NCBI GenBank assembly: GCA_010909165.1
Contig: VJWM01000172.1
Span: 62,001-126,000 of the forward strand
DNA length: 64,000 nucleotides
Source: Anthoceros angustus
Taxonomy: Eukaryota > Streptophyta > Anthocerotopsida > Anthocerotales > Anthocerotaceae
Direction of reading: 5' to 3'
Position numbers and translations under genes: made by a program. The notes beneath the pieces were generated by a model. It worked only from the letters and a program-made list of their open reading frames with translations, searched no databases and was not told the DNA's origin. Shown here piece after piece: positions 1 to 10,984 of this stretch (its first letter is position 1; every line of letters starts with the position of its first letter).

Positions 1-586
1 GGTCAAGGACGTATGGCTCATCCGCATACCGCTGTCTCCACAGCTCCGCCGTCCTCTGCCTCGCCAGCTCCTGCCTTGCCCCGGCCAGCAGAGGAGCATC
101 GATGATCTTCCCGTACAGTGCCTTGCAGTCCTTTGCATACTGGACCTGCGTCAGCAGACAGTGCTGAGCAACTGGCACAAATGCTCAAGACAACAAATCC
201 ATGGACAAAAGTCGCAAGGCTGCGTCACTTACGGGGCTAAGGCGATGGCAATGCCAGATCCAGGCACAGTCTAAAGGAGGAACGAGATGCTGCCCATCTG
301 CCTCAGCTGCCAGAGGTAGCCAGCAGGACTTATACCTGAATCACAGCACAAGTTAGAGTCTCCATTCTCCATAAAGACAGTTCCATGTGACCCAGAAAAT
401 GCACACAACACTGCACTACCTCTTGATGGCTCGTGTGATGGCTTCGTCGTCCCAATACAGACATGGATTTCGTTCCACCTGAGAAAGGAAATCTAACAAG
501 ATGTTGGCAGCTTCAATCAAATTCACGCTAATTTTTATTGTTTGAGCAGACCCCCATTCGGCCTCTGGACTCCTCGAGCTCGCCAT
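1..586 (-). CDS. GRDP-like glycine-rich domain protein (DUF1399), N-terminal exons, partial
   Basis: Three exons can be read on the minus strand: 586-420, 335-233 and 145-1, the last cut by the window edge. Phases join cleanly (2, then 0) with GT-AG introns of 84 and 87 bp. The start is the first ATG, encoding MASSRSPEAEWG. Exon 1 carries the IKISVNLIEAA helix. Exon 2 has the WLPL...PPLDCAWIWHCHRLSP block typical of DUF1399. Exon 3 has YAKDCKALYGK followed by ELWRQRYADEPY. This order matches the N-terminus of plant glycine-rich domain-containing proteins GRDP1/GRDP2, implicated in development, auxin and ABA/salt responses; their biochemical role is poorly defined. The RNA-binding and glycine-rich C-terminal part would lie outside the window. 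The family call is firm; the exact paralogue is not. Confidence 0.87.
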
Positions 587-1328
587 TCGGTCGGCTCTGG
601 CTCAAATGAGAACTCTACTGGATCCTACTCAACCGGTGCCCCTCGGTGACCGTTGTGTGAGTTGTGCAACCTCAGGGCCCTGCACAAACCACCCTTCCCC
701 TGCAAGCAGAGCCAAGCTTGGCTCCTTCAAATAGATTGGGACAGGATAGTTACTACCTCTGGGAACTGTACACACGGACATCTTTGAGCAGAAGGCTGAG
801 CCCTTCGCCTCTGCTTCAAGCTGAAGTCTTTTTCTCTTTCCGGGAACCTTCAAGGTTGGCCGGATGGCACCTCTTCTGCGAATATCTCCTATCCTGTATG
901 CTTTCCGATCGCGTGCAGCGTTCTGCTAACTAACGGATTTCAAGTTCAATCACGTTCATGTTTCAAGAGCATTTCAAGAACAACTTCTTTCAAGAGCATT
1001 TGAAGTATACGAGAACCGAACGGGATATGAAGGAGCCAAAGGTAATGTTTATTTGGACTTGGTAAAATATATTTTTCACAGATTACTATCAGAAGAAGAA
1101 GTCTATTAGGCATAGACTTGGTCTCTTTTGGACGGATTTCTGTAGATTTTTTTGTTTCGGAAATGTGGAAAATACATTCAGCTGATCAAAATCGTGAATT
1201 TTCCTTTTCATGGGATTGGGTGCATAAAAACTTGTATCATGGTGTGTGCTGAACCCGAGAATGACGATCGTCTCAAATTGGGACTTTGAGGTATGTTCTC
1301 GGGCTCTTACGAAAAAACATGGCGCTGA
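587..1328. other. Upstream spacer of the GRDP-like gene
   Basis: Non-coding sequence between the GRDP start codon and the left target duplication of the inverted-repeat element. It should hold the GRDP promoter and 5' UTR. I see no second gene. Repeated 'tttcaagagcattt' words near 960-1005 are the only local structure noticed. Confidence 0.4.
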
Positions 1329-1334
1329 TAAATC

Positions 1335-2308
1335 TATGGAATACCGATCTGGTCACTCGGATTCATGAGTGTGACTTTGTATGTATGCTGCAGAAATATG
1401 CCACGGCATCTTTCAGATACTTGCATACAATACACGTATAATACCTGCCACATCAGCTTCGGTAGGTTCGTACGCGGGGCAAAAACTTTCAATGACACAA
1501 TGTTAGCCTGGTGTTCCGATTGTGTCATGCACATGTTTTCTTGTTTAGGGTTCTAGGGTTCCAATCACCACACATACATGTTAAACAAGCAGCCAAGACA
1601 TTGTACAGGGAGTGCAGGAGCAGGGGGGAGGCATTGCCTGAGTACCTGCAGCAATGGAAGCAGGCTGAAGCCACGCCGTGGGCATGGACAGGGATCAACC
1701 TGTTGCGTTATGTGGTCCAGTAGGCCCTTTGAACTTTACACTTGTGTACTGCAGGCTTTTTTGGGTGCAAGCCTTGTATGTGTGCGATTGTTTTCATGAA
1801 AGCCCTTCTTGTGTTGGTCCTTGTGATACAAACTTGTTTCAGAGTACTTAGTGCCATGTGAAACTGCACCTCCATAGGGAGCAGGAAACCTTGCAGCCCT
1901 TTATGCAGCAGTGCCAAACACTGCAGCCCTACACGCAAGGGCAAACGCACTCAGCCGCACCGCAAACACAAACGATGAGTGCAGCGCAAACGCAAATGTA
2001 AACAGTACGCCGCCCACATACGCCGCACACATACGCCGCCCAGATGCATGTTGCAATGGCACAAAAACGCAAATGAACCCTAAACGCAACCCTAAACCCG
2101 AGAGAAAAAAAGTTTCTGTGTATCGTGAAAACTTTGTGTGCATCATCGGGTAGGTTGACGACATCGGTACACCGGGGGGCTACAGCCCCGACCGATTTGG
2201 TCATGCCTGACATACCGAAATAGTTCCGCCGTATGCGGCGGGACTATTTCTTTCTGTCCACAACCCTAAAAACATGTGGATGCCGTGTGATCAGATCGGT
2301 ATTCCATA
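1335..2308. mobile_element. Non-autonomous TIR DNA transposon, 974 bp
   Basis: The left end (1335) reads TATGGAATACCGATCTG and the right end (to 2308) is its exact reverse complement. Imperfect pairing continues for about 30 bp, including a TCAC-N-CGG block. Both ends are flanked by TAAATC (1329-1334 and 2309-2314), a 6 bp target-site duplication, or 7 bp if an ambiguous A is counted. The interior has no transposase-like reading frame. It carries short CGCAAA-rich and CCCTAAAC-like words and strong hairpins near 2174-2190 and 2217-2249, so it would be mobilised in trans. A 6-7 bp duplication does not clearly match hAT (8), Mutator (8-11), PIF/Harbinger (3) or Tc1 (2), so the superfamily is left open. 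Confidence 0.85.
2217..2249. repeat. Near-perfect hairpin inside the TIR element
   Basis: AAATAGT followed by a CCGCCG block pairs with CGGCGG and ACTATTT around a short TATG loop, with one mismatch in about 14 bp of stem. A second hairpin (GGGGCT/AGCCCC) lies about 35 bp to the left. The sequence between them repeats an ACCGATTTGGTCA word that resembles the outer TIR. Confidence 0.75.
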
Positions 2309-2349
2309 TAAATCAAGAGCCGAGGGGCTTTCTTCCGCTCTCTGTTTCG

Positions 2350-2537
2350 CACCTATTGATGTAGAAAGCAAAAAAGAACGAACCACTAGAACATCAAGAA
2401 TCTTGATTTCACACCTATTGATTCAGAAAGCAAAAAAGAGCGAACAGCCACAACATCAAGAATCTTGATGATGTTTCCCACCTATTGATCTAGAAAGCAA
2501 AAAAAAACAAACCACTACAACATCAAGAATCTTGATG
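2350..2537. repeat. Three-copy tandem repeat with internal palindrome
   Basis: Three degenerate units start near 2350, 2412 and 2479 (period about 62-67 bp). Each begins CACCTATTGAT and contains GAAAGCAAAAAA. Each ends in CATCAAGAATCTTGATG or a slightly shortened form, an 8 bp inverted repeat with a one-base centre. The block starts 36 bp right of the TIR element. No coding potential is evident. Confidence 0.8.
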
Positions 2538-2713
2538 TGAACATGAGAGCATTTGAGTCAACTTCAGGGGCCTTGCAGTTTCTCTTGCATGCGGGCAAGA
2601 GCACGTCATTCACTTCCCCCCTCTTTGTACAATATTTTGGCACTAGCTAAGAGAAGGTGCTGGTACGGCGTGCTCTGCGGGCAAGCGAATGGGAGGGCAC
2701 CGTGTGGGAAGAC

Positions 2714-2963
2714 TGAAGGATCGTGTGGCAGCCCATGATGGTGGAAAGAGGAGAGGAGAGGAGGAAGCAAATGTATCTCTCTCATTGAGATGAGGGCTCT
2801 GGGGGTATTTATACCCTCCAGCAGGGCTCCCTAGGAAGCTCCACAAGAAGCCCCTAGGAAACAGCGCAAGAAGCTTCCTAGTTATTAGCTTCAGCTAAAC
2901 TAATGACACCTAACTTAGACTAAGCGTATTAGTCTAAGTACATTGGGCTTTAATACCCTTACA
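2714..2963 (-). repeat. Copia 3' LTR
   Basis: 250 bp, starting TGAAGGATCG and ending CCCTTACA. It is identical to the right LTR except for four substitutions. It lies downstream in the element's own minus orientation. Confidence 0.96.
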
Positions 2964-2978
2964 ACCTCCCACTTAAAG
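2964..2978 (-). other. Polypurine tract of the copia element
   Basis: On the minus strand this reads CTTTAAGTGGGAGGT directly against the LTR. The AGTGGGAGGT core is the usual plus-strand primer of plant copia elements. Confidence 0.88.
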
Positions 2979-3002
2979 GCCAATTTACCTTCGTAGAAGA
3001 AT

Positions 3003-3963
3003 GGGCTACCTCATGCCCATCAGTGTCCGAGCTTGTGCAAATTGCTCCGTAGAGAATCCCTTGGTAAGAATATCTGCAAGGTTCTGGCTGGTGTGAACCT
3101 TGACAAGTTGTACCCTCTTGTCATCCAACATCTCTCGAATAAAGTGATACTTCACATCCACATGTTTAGTCTTCGCATAAAACACTAGATTCTTTGCCAA
3201 TTGGATAGCACTCTGGCTATCACAATACAACACTGGCAGCTCAACCTTGATCCCCAAGTCTCCCACTAAACGAGCAAGCCATATGGCTTCCTTGCAAGCC
3301 TCAGTTGTCGCAACATACTCGGCCTCTGTGGTAGATAGCGTAATGCACGACTGCAAACGAGATCGCCATGAGATCGCCTCCAAAGGCACATGAAGACATA
3401 ACTCGATGTGGACCTCCTTTTGTCCATATCCCTGCATAATCGATCTGTACCCAACCACATGCATCTTCACTACCAAAACATATGCACAAAGCTTTTGTAC
3501 CATTCAGATACCTCATAACTCCTTTTACTGCCTCCCAATGCTTCTTGCCAGGGTTTGACATAAACCTGCTAACCACTCCCACTGCAAAGGCAATGTCAGG
3601 ACGTGTAGCAATCATTGCATACATCAAACTCCCTACGGTGATGAGTATGGGACCTTCTCCATTTCAGCTTTTGTCCTCCTCGTAGCTTGGGCAATCCGCT
3701 TGAAAGTTTCACATATGGAGGCAATGGAGTACCCAATGGCTTCCCTTCTCCATGTTGAAACGTTGAAGCACTTAATGTATTCCGTCGAGACAAATAAAGC
3801 ACGCTTATGTCTGCTCCGACGAATACGCATGCCAAGTATATGGCTCGCCTCCCAAGTCTGCTATTTCAAAGTGAGCATTCAACTTTGACTTCAACGAAAT
3901 CTCATCAAGATCGCTTCCAAAGAATTAGCATATCATCCACATAGAGGATCAAAATGAGCAAGC
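3003..3963 (-). pseudogene. Copia RNase H and C-terminal reverse transcriptase
   Basis: Minus-strand fragments encode the copia RNase H module: LSTTEAEYVA, then LYCDSQSAIQLAKN, then KHVDVKYHFIRE and NLADILTKG. Just upstream is the RT end with MMYAMIATRPDIAFAVGVVSRFM. The reading frame shifts at least twice between about 3460 and 3840, so no single open frame links RT to RNase H. The C-terminal end reads into the polypurine tract, as in intact copia elements. Confidence 0.9.
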
Positions 3964-3966
3964 TTT

Positions 3967-6049
3967 GATCCTTAGCTTGCTTCAGATAGAGGCAATGATC
4001 CTCATCGCTACGTTTGTAGCCTTGAGAAAGCATAAATGAGTGGAACTTGTGATACCACTCTGGGTGCTGTTTCAAACCATAAAGGCTCTTCCTCAACCCG
4101 CACACCGATTCTCTTTGCCCTTCTCAACAAAACCTTGGTTCTTTGCATGTAGACGCCCTCTTGAAGGTCACCATGCAAGAATGCCGTCTTGACATCCATC
4201 CGCAAGTTCCATATCATTCGCAACCAAAGCAAGAACACATCGCAAAGTTGTCATTTTGACTCGGTGAGAAAATCTCATCAAAGTCAATGCCTTGTTGCTT
4301 GAAACCCTTAGCAACCAATCGTGCCTTGTACTTTGGTTTGCCATCAAGCGGTATGACCTTCATCTTGTACACCCATTTGCACGGTAGTGCCTTCTTATCC
4401 CTAGGCAACCAAACCAACTCCCAAGTTTGGTTCTTATGCAGCGAATTCATTTCTGACTGCATGGCCTTCTCCCACTTCTCTTTGTTACTCATTGACATGG
4501 CCTCTTTGTAAGAAGAGGGTTCCCCACAATCTGTCAGCATGACATAATCCAGAGATGGATCATACCTGTCAGGAGGTCGTGTAATCCTGCCTGACCTACG
4601 AAGCACAGGCACCTCTATAGGTGCTTGTTCGACTCTTGGTTCATCTACCGGTGGAGGAATGTGCTCCTGCACATTACCACGGTTATCAACCATGATGATC
4701 ATGTCCATCTTCTTGAAGATCACCCTTCGCACCTCCACTTGGAGTAGGCTTCTGCATCTTGTTCTCATTGAAGAACACGTCGTTAGTACGAACAACCTTT
4801 CTAGCCTCGGATCCCACAAACGGTATCCCATCTCAGAATCACCATAGCCAAGAAAAATACATTTCTTGGACTTAGGTGCCAACTTGTCCCGAAACTCTTT
4901 TGGAACATGGCAAGATGCCTCACCAAACACTCGCAGATGCTTGTAGGATGGTTTCTTTCCAGACCATAGCTCCTCGAACCTGCTCATCAACAACCTTATT
5001 AGGAGATCATTAATAAGATGAATTGCAGAGACATCGCTCGCCCAAAACCCATTAGGCAATCCGAGTTTGACAACAAACTCGCATCCTCTCCTCGAATGGT
5101 TACATTCATCCGCTCACCACACCATTTTGTGGAGGAGTATACAGATAATTCTCTTTTGATTCCCTTGGAATCACGAATGACTGAAAGCTTTCGAAACATA
5201 CTCCACCATTATCCGCCCTTAGACACTTCAATCGGTGGCCGATCGATTCTCTACAAGGGTGACAAATTTCAAACACCGCCGAACTTCATCCTTTTTCCTC
5301 AAAGGATAAAACCCACACCTTGCGTGAGAAAATCATCTATGAAAGTGACAAAATAGGAGGCACCGCCTAATGATGCAGAGCATAGGTCCACATACATCAC
5401 GTGAACCAACTCAAGAGGTTTACTCCTACTTTACCTCTTGTTCGATGTGATGATTTTGTCTGCTTCCCATATAAACAAAGGCTCACACATCGAGAGATCG
5501 AGAAGTTAAGAACAGGATATAACCGTAACGAGATAAAACCTTCATTCCCTTCGAGACATATGTCCTAACCGCAATGCCACAAGGAAACATTTGGCTGCTC
5601 ACATTATCACATGATCTTTGATGTTTACTCAAGTGAGTACAAAGTGCCACACTTGATCCACGAGCTAACACAAGAGAACCTTTGGAGATCTTCCAAGAGT
5701 GATCCCCAAACCAGAAGTGGTAACCAAAGATCATCCAACCGCCCCGCTAATCATGCTTTTGTCAACTTCGAACATGCCTAACGCCCTTCAAAGATGAATG
5801 AAGATCCGTTGTCAAACTTGAGTTGCACATCACCAACGCCGCGATCCGCATGCAGTTATTTCCAAGCCTAACATCCTTTCCTTGTAGCATCATACGTGCT
5901 AAACCACTCTATGAGGAGTAACATGGAAAGATGCACCAGTCAATTATCCAATTGCGTAATAAATGACTATCCACGGTAATCAGCAAGATTCAAGTAAGAA
6001 GAGATAAGGACATCTCCGTCCTCAACGTAGTTTAACTCTTCCAACTGAC
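3967..6049 (-). pseudogene. Copia internal segment, tandem copy 1 (protease part, integrase, RT N-terminal part)
   Basis: This segment repeats as 6052-8121. Within it, minus-strand frames show the RT start (WKVYKMKVIPLDGK...YKARLVAKGF, then DVKTAFLHGDL) and YGLKQ...YVDDML around the RT active site near 3940. The integrase C-terminal region follows near 4860-4990 (KPSYKHLRVFG, KSKKCIFLGYG). Frames are broken many times by one- to few-base indels. The junction with copy 2 at about 6050 joins protease-side sequence directly to RT sequence and is not a natural element order. Confidence 0.88.
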
Positions 6050-6051
6050 AT

Positions 6052-8121
6052 TGATCCTTAGCTTGCTTCAGATAGAGGCAATGATCCTCATCGCTACGCT
6101 TTGTAGCCTTGAGAAAGCATAAATGAGTGGAACTTGTGATACCACTGGTGCCTGCTTCAAACCATAAAGGCTCTTCCTCAACCTCGCACACCGATTCTCT
6201 TTGCCCTTCTCAACAAAACCTTGGTTCTTTGCATGTAGACGTCCTCTTGAAGGTCACCATGCAAGAATGCCGTCTTGACATCCATCCGCATAAGTTCCAT
6301 ATCATTCGCAACCAAAGCAAGAACACATCGCAAAGTTGTCATTTTGACTCGGTGAGAAAATCTCATCAAAGTCAATGCCTGTTGTTGCTTGAAACCCTTA
6401 GCAACCAATCGTGCCTTGTACTTTGGTTTGCCATCAAGCGGTATGACCTTCATCTTGTACACCCATTTGCAGTAGTGCCTTCTTATCCTAGGCAACCAAA
6501 CCAACTCCCAAGTTTGGTTCTTATGCAATTCATTTCGATCGCATGGCCTTCTCCCACTTCTTGTTACTCATTGACATGGCCTCTTTGTAAGAAGAGGGTT
6601 CCCCACAACTGTCGATGACATAATCCAGAGATGGATCATACCCGAGGTCGTGTAATCTGCGACCTCGACACAGCACCTCTATAGGAGCTTGTTCGACTCT
6701 TGGTTCATCTATCGGTGGAGGAATGTGCTCGCACATTACCACTTATCAACCCGCCCATGATGATCATGTCCATCTTCTTGGAAGATCACCCTTCGCACTC
6801 CACAGTTGGAGTAGGCTTCTGCATCTTGTTCTCATTGAAGAACACGTCGTTAGTACGAACAACCTTTCTAGCTCTGGATCCCACAAACGGTATCCCATCT
6901 CACTAGAATCACCATAGCCAAGAAAAATACATTTCTTGGACTTAGGTGCCAACTTGTCCCGAAACTCTTTTGGAACATGGCAGTATGCCTCACAGCCAAA
7001 CACTCGCAAATGCTTGTAGGATGGTTTCTTTCCAGACCATAGCTCCTCGAACCTGCTCATCAACAACCTTATTAGGAGATCTATTAATAAGATGAATTGC
7101 AGAGACATCGCTCGCCCAAAACCCATTAGGCAATCCGAGTTTGACAACAAACTCGCATCCTCTCGAATGGTTCTGCTCATCCGCCACACCATTTTGTGGA
7201 GGAGTATACGATCAATTCTCTTTTGATTCCCTTGGAATCACGACCGAAAGCTTTCGAAACATACTCCACCATTATCGTCCTTAGACACTTCAATCGGTGG
7301 CTGATCGATTCTCTACAAGGGTGACAAATTTAAAACACCGTCGAACTTCATCCTTTTTCCTCAAAGGATAAAACCCACACCTTGCGTGAGAAAATCATCT
7401 ATGAAAGTGACAAAATAGGAGGCACCGCCTAATGATGCAGAGAGGCATAGGTCCACATACATCACTGAACCAACTCAAGAGGTTTACTCTACTTTACCTC
7501 TTGTTCGATGTGATGATTTTGTCTGCTTCCCATATAAGCAGTGCTCACACATCGAGAGAAGAAGTTAAGAACAGGATATAACCGTAACGAGATAAAACCT
7601 TCATTCCCTTCAGACATATGTCCTAACCGCAATGCCACAAGGAAACATTTGGTCGCTCCACATTATCACATGATCTTTGATGTGTTTACTCAAGTGAGTA
7701 CAAAGTGCCACACTTGATCCACGAGCTAACACAAGAGAACCTTTGGAGATCTTCCAAGAGTGATCCCCAAACCAGTGGTAACCAAAGATCATCCAACCGC
7801 CCCGCGCTAATCATGCTTTTCGTCAACTTCGGAACATGCCTAACGACCTTCAGTATGAATGAAGATCCGTTGTCAAACTTGAGCTGCACATCACCAACGC
7901 CTGCGATCTGGCATGCGTAGTTATTTCCAAGCCTAACACATCCTTTCCTTGTAGCATCATACGTGCTAAACCACTCTCTATGAGGAGTAACATGGAAAGA
8001 TGCACCAGAGTCAATTATCCAATTGCAGAATAAATGACTATCCACGGCGTTAATTGAAAGATTCAAGTAAGAAGAGATAAGGACATCTCCGTCCTCAACG
8101 AGTTTAACTCTTCCAACGACA
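6052..8121 (-). pseudogene. Copia internal segment, tandem copy 2
   Basis: Direct repeat of 3967-6049 with the same RT and integrase blocks (RT near 6180-6530, integrase C-terminus near 6764-7192). This copy continues naturally into the protease region on its right. The protease motif WIIDSGASFHVT and the following pre-integrase sequence lie near 7690-8100. Compared with copy 1 it differs by dense small insertions and deletions rather than mainly substitutions. Confidence 0.88.
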
Positions 8122-8903
8122 TTCAAGTCGCCTTCTTGTCGTCCGCTTCTTCTCTTTTCCTTGGTCCTTTTGAACTTCTCGCACTCTCTTTTGAAGTGAC
8201 CCTTTTGTGACAATAGTGACACTCCACATTCTTGTTACGACTACGAGATTTGCTACGAGAAAAGCTTCGTCCGGTTGCTTCCCTTCGCAGCGGGACCTCC
8301 CTCTCACTATGAGGGCACCGGAACCTTTGGAAGGTTCCATGTTTTTCCTGCTCACCTCCTCGCCAATGCTACCTTCTACATTTACAATGGTAAGACCACT
8401 AGCAAAGTGTAATTACTCAGTCGCATTTAAAGGTGTCCCAACTCTCGTAATGTGACCAATGAAACATAGCTCTCACTAACTGGGAATGTGATACCTTGAG
8501 ATGAGAGTGGCTGAAAATGGTATTGAAATCATTCGGATGATCGGACATCCTCGTCCCTTCCTTCATCTTCAAGTCCACCAGTTGTTTCAACCAATACACC
8601 GAGAAGCCGCACTTTGCTTCTCATACAGTCACATACCGCCATACAGTAACTCGTGGTCTTATCTTTCACATTGAAGTACACTGTTTTTGACAATGTTAGC
8701 ATGATAGTAGATCTAGCAAGCTCATCCAGGTCCTGCCACTCATCCTGTGTCATACTATCTGGTTTGACGCCTAACAGCTTTATGGGCTTGATCTGCTTTT
8801 TCTGCACTAGAACATTATACACTTGTTCTTTCTAGAACGGGAAGTTAGTACCATCTAACTTCTCGATATTGAACATGACGTTTTCTGATGATGAAGACAT
8901 CAT
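8100..8903 (-). pseudogene. Copia gag, nonsense- and frameshift-damaged
   Basis: The start MMSSSSENVMFNIEKLDG is at 8903, typical of copia gag (retrotran_gag/UBN2 type). An in-frame TAG follows NFPF, where related elements have a tryptophan codon. The frame then continues through KPIKLLGVKPDSMTQDEWQ and LDELARSTIMLTLSK to about 8690 before shifting. Later fragments show QLVDLKMKEGT and SKGSGALIVRGRSR, then KGHFKRECEKF from the zinc-knuckle region near 8150-8220. It would form the particle shell in an intact element. Confidence 0.88.
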
Positions 8904-9180
8904 GATTCAAAAATCGATATAGATGAAACACTCGACTCGCCTTGTCAGAAAAGGCAAAATTTTTTTTTTGTAATGTAGAAACTGCAAGTTACCGTTGTGG
9001 TAATTATGCCTTGTCGCTGGCATGCACCACCGTGGCTCACTTGTCGGCGGGTCATTGTGGAGTTGAAAATTTTCTCTCAACGACGCAAATCCCAACGTTG
9101 AGGTCCCACCACCGTGCGGCCGTGTATTGCCGCTGACCGCCACGAGTATTCTACCGTATTTCGCAATATTTTGCTCGCCT

Positions 9181-9505
9181 GGCCGCCGCGCCGCGCCGCG
9201 CCCGCGCCCGCCCGCCACCGCGCCGCGCCGCGCCGCCGCGCCACCGCCGCGCCCGCGCCGCCGCGCGCGCTGCGGCCGCGCGCGCCCGCGCCCGCGCCGC
9301 CGCGCCGCGGCCTCGCGGCCTCGCGGCCTCGCGGCCTGCGCCCGGCGCCGCCGCGCCGCGCGCCGCGCCGCCGCGCCCGCCGCGCCGCGCCACCGCGCCG
9401 CGCGCGCTGCGGCCGCGCGCCGCGCCGCGGCCGCGCGCGCTGCGGCCGCGCCCGCGCCGCGCCACCGCCGCGCCCGCGCCGCGCCCGCGCCGCGGCCGCT
9501 GGCGA
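9181..9505. repeat. G/C-only low-complexity tract in the copia 5' leader
   Basis: About 325 bp of nearly pure CCG/CGC/GCCCG words with only scattered A or T. It contains a triplicated CTCGCGGC word near 9310-9330. It sits between the gag start (8903) and the primer binding site. It opens long Arg/Ala frames on both strands that reflect composition only. Nothing else in the window has this composition. Confidence 0.9.
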
Positions 9506-9585
9506 TATGGATCACCTGCAATTCCACGAGCTGCTGCCAGCCCTACAGGTAGAATTTTCTAGCATCTCAACACAACCAGACCAAA

Positions 9586-9597
9586 GCTCTGATACCA
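9586..9597 (-). other. Copia primer binding site (tRNA-iMet)
   Basis: The minus strand reads TGGTATCAGAGC two bases inside the right LTR. This is complementary to the 3' end of plant initiator methionine tRNA and is the standard primer site of plant copia elements. It fixes the transcription direction as right to left. Confidence 0.95.
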
Positions 9598-9599
9598 GT

Positions 9600-9849
9600 T
9601 GAAGGATCGTGTGGCAGCCCATGATGGTGGAAAGAGGAGAGGAGAGGAGGAAGCAAATGTATCTCTCTCATTGAGATGAGGACTCTGGGGGTATTTATAC
9701 CCTCCAGCAGGGCTCCCTAGGAAGCTCCACAAGAAGCCCCTAGGAATCAGCGCGAGAAGCTTCCTAGTTATTAGCTTCAGCTAAACTAATGACACCTAAC
9801 TTAGACTAAGCGTATTAGTCTACGTACATTGGGCTTTAATACCCTTACA
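9600..9849 (-). repeat. Copia 5' LTR
   Basis: 250 bp with TG...CA ends, followed by the AAGAC target duplication. On the plus strand it contains a TATTTATA word near 9693-9700. That palindromic A/T box would serve as promoter in the element's orientation, though this is inference. Confidence 0.96.
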
Positions 9850-9854
9850 AAGAC

Positions 9855-10984
9855 GGCAGACGCGTTTTGGGAAATATATAAGTTTGGGTAGGGACGATGT
9901 AGTGATAGTCATGGATTGATACGAAACGTTTGATTTCAACAAACTCAATTTTGTGAAGGATTTGCTTATCAGAACACCTGAACTCGTTTTAGGTTACGTT
10001 TTTTGTGCTAATTTTCGGAGAGGATGCTCCCCTGGGTGCGCTGGTCAGAAAGTTGTGTTCATACTATGCACCTATAATACGGTATCTTTTGAAGGGGGTG
10101 AATATTCACGAAGGGGGTTTTCTGAAATTTATCTCCTGAAGGGGGTTTCATATGGGTATTGAACTCGTGGTTTTTGAGGTATGGGTGAATGTAAGGCAGA
10201 AAAGAAGGGCGAAAATTCCTGTGAACGAGTGATACAAGGTCCATTTCATGCCAGTGAAGGGTTATGGTGAAAGAGGTAACCTTATTTGGGGTGCATTTAA
10301 GACTCATGACAAGGGCCATTGCTGTCGGTCACTGCCGGTCTTTCTCGTACAACAACCCTAAAGACTCGTAAAAAGCACGGTGATCAGAATTGGATGACAA
10401 GCTAACCCCCTGACGGCCGAGGAGCAAAGCAAGTTCGAAGAAGAGGCGCGGTACGGCGCCTAACATTGCGATGATGCCTTGCGAAAGACGGAGAGTAGCA
10501 GGCCCATAGCGGGATGTGTGTACAAAAAGACTTTGGGTGTGGGGTGGGTGAGTGGCTTCTGCACACCTTCAATTGTGCCCGCAAATATAATCACATGGTT
10601 CAATCCCACATACTGCAATCGATGAACGAAAAAAAGTGTGCGGCAACTGGTTCCCGCCGACATATCGCACAGAAAAACATGCCCGCAGGGCTCATCGTGT
10701 GTTGCCTGTCAGTATGCCGCAATGCCGAGCGAGCAACTATGGCCACACTCCCCACATGTGCTTCTGCATGTAATGGAAAAAGGCTTGAACATTGGAAGTT
10801 ATTAAGCATGTGAAGTCTACAACGGCACATAGAGAACAACCACAACCAAAATCCTCTCATGGGCCTAGACTGTTTTCAGAAATATGTACTACACTTGGAA
10901 ATGTGCACTCCAAACTACAGGAATTGAGCTTCACACATAACCTCACCAATTGCGTCGAAGATGACCTAACATTCAGAGGGTTTC
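9855..10984. other. Non-coding spacer right of the copia element
   Basis: No supportable gene. It holds the left arm of a 30 bp inverted repeat at 10077-10107 (partner at 12540-12569) and three nearby copies of GAAGGGGG. Confidence 0.4.

Larger units (their letters stand above)
2709..9854 (-). mobile_element. Ty1/copia LTR retrotransposon (complete boundaries, defective)
   Basis: The element spans 2714-9849 and is flanked by AAGAC duplications at 2709-2713 and 9850-9854. It has two 250 bp LTRs (TG...CA), a tRNA-iMet-type primer site beside the right LTR and a polypurine tract beside the left LTR, so it reads right to left. Protein remnants run gag, protease (DSGA motif), integrase, reverse transcriptase, RNase H; integrase before RT is the copia order. 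All coding parts are broken by stops and small indels, so it is not autonomous. Two anomalies stand out: a 2 kb direct tandem duplication covering protease to RT, and a 330 bp G/C-only tract in the 5' leader. The LTRs differ at 4 of 250 positions with no indels, which suggests a fairly recent insertion. Confidence 0.97.

Noticed and set aside
2080-2110. Telomere-like CCCTAAA words
   Set aside because: Only a few degenerate units inside the TIR element; not an interstitial telomere array.
8907-9602. Long Arg/Ala-rich open frames on both strands
   Set aside because: They arise from the G/C-only tract, which has almost no A or T and so no stop codons; composition is not protein-like.
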